NCBI GenBank assembly: GCA_002943765.1
Contig: PQWQ01000038.1
Location: 239,875 to 303,874 of the forward strand
Source: Psoroptes ovis
Taxonomy: Eukaryota > Arthropoda > Arachnida > Sarcoptiformes > Psoroptidae
Direction of reading: 5' to 3'
Length of the DNA: 64,000 nucleotides
Under the pieces are notes generated by a model. That model had not been told where the DNA came from and did no database searches. It saw only the letters and a program-made list of their open reading frames with translations. The translations under genes were made by a program, and so were the position numbers. How positions within the stretch are numbered: the stretch's first letter is position 1; each line of letters opens with the position of its first letter. Below are positions 58,761 to 64,000 of this stretch, one piece after another.

Positions 58761-61700
58761 TTTCAAAGACAATAGCCTTAGAATTTTTCGATTTTTTCAA
58801 AAATTTTGACGATGGATAGCCTTAGATTTTTTCGATTTTTTCAAAAATTTTGACGATGGATAGCCTTAGATTTTTTCGATTTTTTCAAAAATTTTGACGA
58901 TGGATAGCCTTAGATTTTTTCGATTTTTTCAAAAATTTTGACGATGGATAGCCTTAGATTTTTTCGATTTTTTCAAAAATTTTGACGATGGATAGCCTTA
59001 GATTTTTTCGATTTTTTCAAAAATTTTGACGATGGATAGCCTTAGATTTTTTCGATTTTTTCAAAAATTTTCAAAGGCAATAGTCTTAGATTTTTTCGAT
59101 TTTTTGAAAAATTTTGACGATAGATAGCCTTAGATTTTTTCGATTTTTTCAAAAATTTTGACGATGGATAGCCTTAGATTTTTTCGATTTTTTCAAAAAT
59201 TTTGACGATGGATAGCCTTAGATTTTTTCGATTTTTTCAAAAATTTTGACGATGGATAGCCTTAGATTTTTTCGATTTTTTCAAAAATTTTGACGATGGA
59301 TAGCCTTAGATTTTTTCGATTTTTTCAAAAATTTTGACGATGGATAGCCTTAGATTTTTTCGATTTTTTGAAAAATTTTGGCGATGGATAGCCTTAGATT
59401 TTTTCGATTTTTTGAAAAATTTTCAAAGGCAATAGTCTTAGATTTTTTCGATTTTTTCAAAAAAATCAAAGGCTATCCACTGCCATCTTTTTCCAAAAAA
59501 TCAAAGGCAATAGTCTAAGATTTTTTCGATTTTTTGAAAAATTTTCAAAGGCAATAGTCTTAGATTTTTTCGATTTTTTCAAAAATTTTGACGATGGATA
59601 GCCTTAGATTTTTTCGATTTTTTCAAAAATTTTGACGATGGATAGCCTTAGATTTTTTCGATTTTTTGAAAAATTTTGGCGATGGATAGCCTTAGATTTT
59701 TTCGATTTTTTGAAAAATTTTCAAAGGCAATAGTCTTAGATTTTTTCGATTTTTTCAAAAAAATCAAAGGCTATCCACTGCCATCTTTTTCCAAAAAATC
59801 AAAGGCAATAGTCTTAGATTTTTTCGATTTTTTCAAAAATTTTGACGATGGATAACCTTAGAATTTTTCGATTTTTTGAAAAATTTTCAAAGGCAATAGT
59901 CTTAGATTTTTTCGATTTTTTCAAAAAAATCAAAGGCTATCCACTGCCATCTTTTTCCAAAAAATCAAAGGCAATAGTCTAAGATTTTTTCGATTTTTTC
60001 AAAAATTTTCAAAGGCAATAGTCTTAGATTTTTTCGATTTTTTCAAAAATTTTGACGATGGATAGCCTTAGATTTTTTCGATTTTTTCAAAAATTTTGAC
60101 GATGGATAACCTTAGAATTTTTCGATTTTTTGAAAAATTTTCAAAGGCAATAGTCTTAGATTTTTTCGATTTTTTCAAAAATTTTGACGATGGATAGCCT
60201 TAGATTTTTTCGATTTTTTCAAAAATTTTGACGATGGATAGCCTTAGATTTTTTCGATTTTTTCAAAAATTTTCAAAGGCAATAGTCTTAGATTTTTTCG
60301 ATTTTTTCAAAAATTTTGACGATGGATAACCTTAGAATTTTTCGATTTTTTGAAAAATTTTCAAAGGCAATAGTCTTAGATTTTTTCGATTTTTTCAAAA
60401 ATTTTGACGATGGATAGCCTTAGATTTTTTCGATTTTTTCAAAAATTTTCAAAGGCAATAGTCTTGGATTTTTTCGATTTTTTGAAAAATTTTCAAAGGC
60501 AATAGTCTTAGATTTTTTCGATTTTTTCAAAAATTTTGACGATGGATAGCCTTAGATTTTTTCGATTTTTTGAAAAATTTTGGCGATGGATAGCCTTAGA
60601 TTTTTTCGATTTTTTGAAAAATTTTGACGATGGATAGTCTTAGATTTTTTCGATTTTTTGAAAAATTTTCAAAGGCAATAGTCTTGGATTTTTTCGATTT
60701 TTTGAAAAATTTTGACGATGGATAGCCTTAGATTTTTTCGATTTTTTGAAAAATTTTCAAAGGCAATAGTCTTAGATTTTTTCGATTTTTTGAAAAATTT
60801 TGACGATGGATAGCCTTAGATTTTTTCGATTTTTTCAAAAATTTTGACGATGGATAGCCTTAGATTTTTTCGATTTTTTGAAAAATTTTCAAAGGCTATC
60901 CACTGCCATCTTTTTCCAAAAAATCAAAGGCAATAGTAAGGCAATTTTTTCAGAAAAATCAAAGGCTATCCACTGCCATCTTTTTCCAAAAAATCAAAGG
61001 CAATAGTCTAAGATTTTTTCGATTTTTTGAAAAATTTTCAAAGGCAATAGTCTTAGATTTTTTCGATTTTTTGAAAAATTTTGACGATGGATAGTCTTAG
61101 ATTTTTTCGATTTTTTGAAAAATTTTCAAAGGCAATAGTCTTAGATTTTTTCGATTTTTTGAAAAATTTTGACGATGGATAGTCTTAGATTTTTTCGATT
61201 TTTTGAAAAATTTTCAAAGGCAATAGCCTTAGATTTTTTCGATTTTTTGAAAAATTTTGACGATGGATAGTCTTAGATTTTTTCGATTTTTTGAAAAATT
61301 TTGACGATGGATAGCCTTAGATTTTTTCGATTTTTTCAAAAAAATCAAAGGCTATCCACTGCCATCTTTTTCCAAAAAATCAAAGGCAATAGTAAGGCAA
61401 TTTTTTCAGAAAAATCAAAGGCTATCCACTGCCATCTTTTTCCAAAAAATCAAAGGCAATAGTCTAAGATTTTTTCGATTTTTTGAAAAATTTTGACGAT
61501 GGATAGCCTTAGATTTTTTCGATTTTTTCAAAAATTTTGACGATGGATAGCCTTAGATTTTTTCGATTTTTTGAAAAATTTTGGCGATGGATAGCCTTAG
61601 ATTTTTTCGATTTTTTGAAAAATTTTCAAAGGCAATAGTCTTAGATTTTTTCGATTTTTTGAAAAATTTTCAAAGGCAATAGTCTTAGATTTTTTCGATT

Positions 61701-64000
61701 TTTTCAAAAATTTTGACGATAGATAGCCTTAGATTTTTTCGATTTTTTGAAAAATTTTGACGATGGATAGCCTTAGATTTTTTCGATTTTTTCAAAATTT
61801 TCAAAGGCAATAGTCTTGGATTTTTTCGATTTTTTGAAAATTTTGACGATGGATAGTCTTAGATTTTTTCGATTTTTTGAAAAATTTTCAAAGGCAATAG
61901 TCTTAGATTTTTTCGATTTTTTGAAAAATTTTGACGATGGATAGCCTTAGATTTTTTCGATTTTTTGAAAAATTTTCAAAGGCAATAGTCTTAGATTTTT
62001 TCGATTTTTTCAAAAATTTTGACGATAGATAGCCTTAGATTTTTTCGATTTTTTGAAAAATTTTGACGATGGATAGCCTTAGATTTTTTCGATTTTTTCA
62101 AAAAATCAAAGGCTATCCACTGCCATCTTTTTCCAAAAAATCAAAGGCAATAGTAAGGCAATTTTTTCAGAAAAATCAAAGGCTATCCACTGCCATCTTT
62201 TTCCAAAAAATCAAAGGCAATAGTCTAAGATTTTTTCGATTTTTTGAAAAATTTTCAAAGGCAATAGTCTTAGATTTTTTCGATTTTTTGAAAAATTTTG
62301 ACGATGGATAGTCTTAGATTTTTTCGATTTTTTGAAAAATTTTGACGATGGATAGCCTTAGATTTTTTCGATTTTTTGAAAAATTTTCAAAGGCAATAGC
62401 CTTAGATTTTTTCGATTTTTTGAAAAATTTTCAAAGGCAATAGTCTTAGATTTTTTCGATTTTTTGAAAAATTTTGACGATGGATAGTCTTAGATTTTTT
62501 CGATTTTTTGAAAAATTTTGACGATGGATAGCCTTAGATTTTTTCGATTTTTTCAAAAAAATCAAAGGCTATCCACTGCCATCTTTTTCCAAAAAATCAA
62601 AGGCAATAGTCTAAGATTTTTTCGATTTTTTGAAAAATTTTCAAAGGCAATAGTCTTAGATTTTTTCGATTTTTTGAAAAATTTTGACGATGGATAGCCT
62701 TAGATTTTTTCGATTTTTTCAAAAATTTTGACGATGGATAGCCTTAGATTTTTTCGATTTTTTGAAAAATTTTGGCGATGGATAGCCTTAGATTTTTTCG
62801 ATTTTTTGAAAAATTTTCAAAGGCAATAGTCTTAGATTTTTTCGATTTTTTGAAAAATTTTGACGATGGATAGCCTTAGATTTTTTCGATTTTTTCAAAA
62901 ATTTTGACGATGGATAGCCTTAGATTTTTTCGATTTTTTGAAAAATTTTCAAAGGCAATAGTCTTAGATTTTTTCGATTTTTTGAAAAATTTTGACGATG
63001 GATAGTCTTAGATTTTTTCGATTTTTTGAAAAATTTTGACGATGGATAGCCTTAGATTTTTTCGATTTTTTGAAAAATTTTCAAGGCAATAGCCTTAGAT
63101 TTTTTCGATTTTTTGAAAAATTTTGACGATGGATAGTCTTAGATTTTTTCGATTTTTTGAAAAATTTTGACGATGGATAGCCTTAGATTTTTTCGATTTT
63201 TTCAAAAAAATCAAAGGCTATCCACTGCCATCTTTTTCCAAAAAATCAAAGGCAATAGTCTAAGATTTTTTCGATTTTTTGAAAAATTTTCAAAGGCAAT
63301 AGTCTTAGATTTTTTCGATTTTTTGAAAAATTTTGACGATGGATAGCCTTAGATTTTTTCGATTTTTTCAAAAATTTTGACGATGGATAGCCTTAGATTT
63401 TTTCGATTTTTTCAAAAATTTTCAAAGGCAATAGTCTTGGATTTTTTCGATTTTTTGAAAAATTTTGACGATGGATAGTCTTAGATTTTTTCGATTTTTT
63501 GAAAAATTTTCAAAGGCAATAGTCTTAGATTTTTTCGATTTTTTGAAAAATTTTCAAAGGCAAAAGTCTTAGATTTTTTCGATTTTTTCAAAAATTTTGA
63601 CGATGGATAGCCTTAGATTTTTTCGATTTTTTGAAAAATTTTGACGATGGATAGCCTTAGATTTTTTTTCGATTTTTTGAAAAATTTTGACGATGGATAG
63701 CCTTAGATTTTTTTCGATTTTTTGAAAAATTTTCAAAGGCAATAGTCTTGGATTTTTTCGATTTTTTGAAAAAATTTTGACGATGGATAGCCTTAGATTT
63801 TTTTCCGATTTTTTGAAAAATTTTCAAAGGCAATAGTCTTAGATTTTTTCGATTTTTTCAAAAATTTTGACGATGGATAGCCTTAGATTTTTTCGATTTT
63901 TTGAAAAATTTTGACGATGGATAGCCTTAGATTTTTTCGATTTTTTGAAAAATTTTCAAAGGCAATAGTCTTAGATTTTTTCGATTTTTTTCAAAAATTT
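58761..64000. repeat. 44-bp satellite DNA array with inverted units (continues past window end)
   Basis: Over 5.2 kb of uninterrupted tandem repeats with a 44-bp period, for example GACGATGGATAGCC starting at 58808, 58852 and 58896. There are roughly 115-120 monomers. Two main monomer types share the core TTAGATTTTTTCGATTTTTT: type A carries GACGATGGATAGCC and type B carries CAAAGGCAATAGTC. A third component (AAATCAAAGGCTATCCACTG...CCATCTTTTTCC) contains GGCTATCCA, the reverse complement of TGGATAGCC, so it is an inverted unit. It appears 11 times. The first block is nearly homogeneous type A. Mixed A/B blocks follow, and T-tract length errors increase near 63660-63810. No coding capacity is credible. 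Confidence 0.97.

Noticed and set aside
62063..62311. 82-codon frame inside the satellite with repeated FFQKIKG-like peptides
   Set aside because: Repetitive translation is a direct product of the 44-bp repeat and there is no independent evidence for a gene.
58761..64000. CRISPR-like array
   Set aside because: Repeats are directly tandem with no unique spacers, and the window is eukaryotic.
1..64000. tRNA, rRNA or viral insertions
   Set aside because: Visual search for B-box-like GGTTCGAANCC with matching acceptor stems, and for reverse transcriptase or capsid motifs, found nothing credible. A tRNAscan or Infernal run would settle the tRNA question.

Overview
The window looks like nuclear DNA of an astigmatid mite, most likely a house dust mite (Dermatophagoides or a close relative). 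The basis is strong AT-richness, very short introns (mostly 55-80 bp), tightly packed genes, and a roughly 1,666-residue vitellogenin/apolipophorin-like gene that fits the mite M-177 (group 14 allergen) type in length and layout. The genus is inferred and the species is not determined. All exon models were built by hand from GT/AG sites and checked for reading-frame continuity.

Layout. 1-11 kb: a DC-STAMP-domain gamete membrane protein, a short calpain-15/SOL-like protease, a low-complexity protein with a DBINO-like tail, and two convergent seven-TM gustatory-like receptors whose stop codons lie 12 bp apart. 11-20 kb: an atypical chymotrypsin-fold protease, an hnRNP M/rumpelstiltskin-type RNA-binding protein, an acidic orphan, the ER ubiquitin-conjugating enzyme UBE2J2, ribosomal protein L22, a membrane coiled-coil protein and a fatty-acid elongase. 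20-25.5 kb: the large lipid transfer protein gene. 27-38 kb: an orphan multi-TM protein, an NRF-6-type acyltransferase and SREBP. 38-58.6 kb: mitochondrial IDH3A, a 3.7 kb gene-poor spacer, Chd1, a UBR1/2-type N-recognin and a low-complexity orphan. From about 58.76 kb to the end: a 44-bp satellite array that runs off the window.

Functional threads. Several genes are lipid-related (elongase, vitellogenin-like lipid carrier, NRF-6 acyltransferase, SREBP). Two are ubiquitin-related (UBE2J2 and UBR). They are simply neighbours; nothing indicates co-transcription.

Mobile and repeated DNA. Seven copies of a 74-77 bp palindromic mariner-like MITE fall into two subfamilies. One hAT-like MITE of 187 bp has a perfect 8-bp target duplication inside an IDH3A intron. 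Two copies of an AT-rich fold-back repeat are present. The terminal satellite contains inverted units whose spacing reveals higher-order duplications. The best leads for new biology are the receptor pair, the stand-alone DBINO-like protein, the orphan PLAT-like membrane protein and the satellite. No bacterial-type system, CRISPR array, tRNA or rRNA was found.
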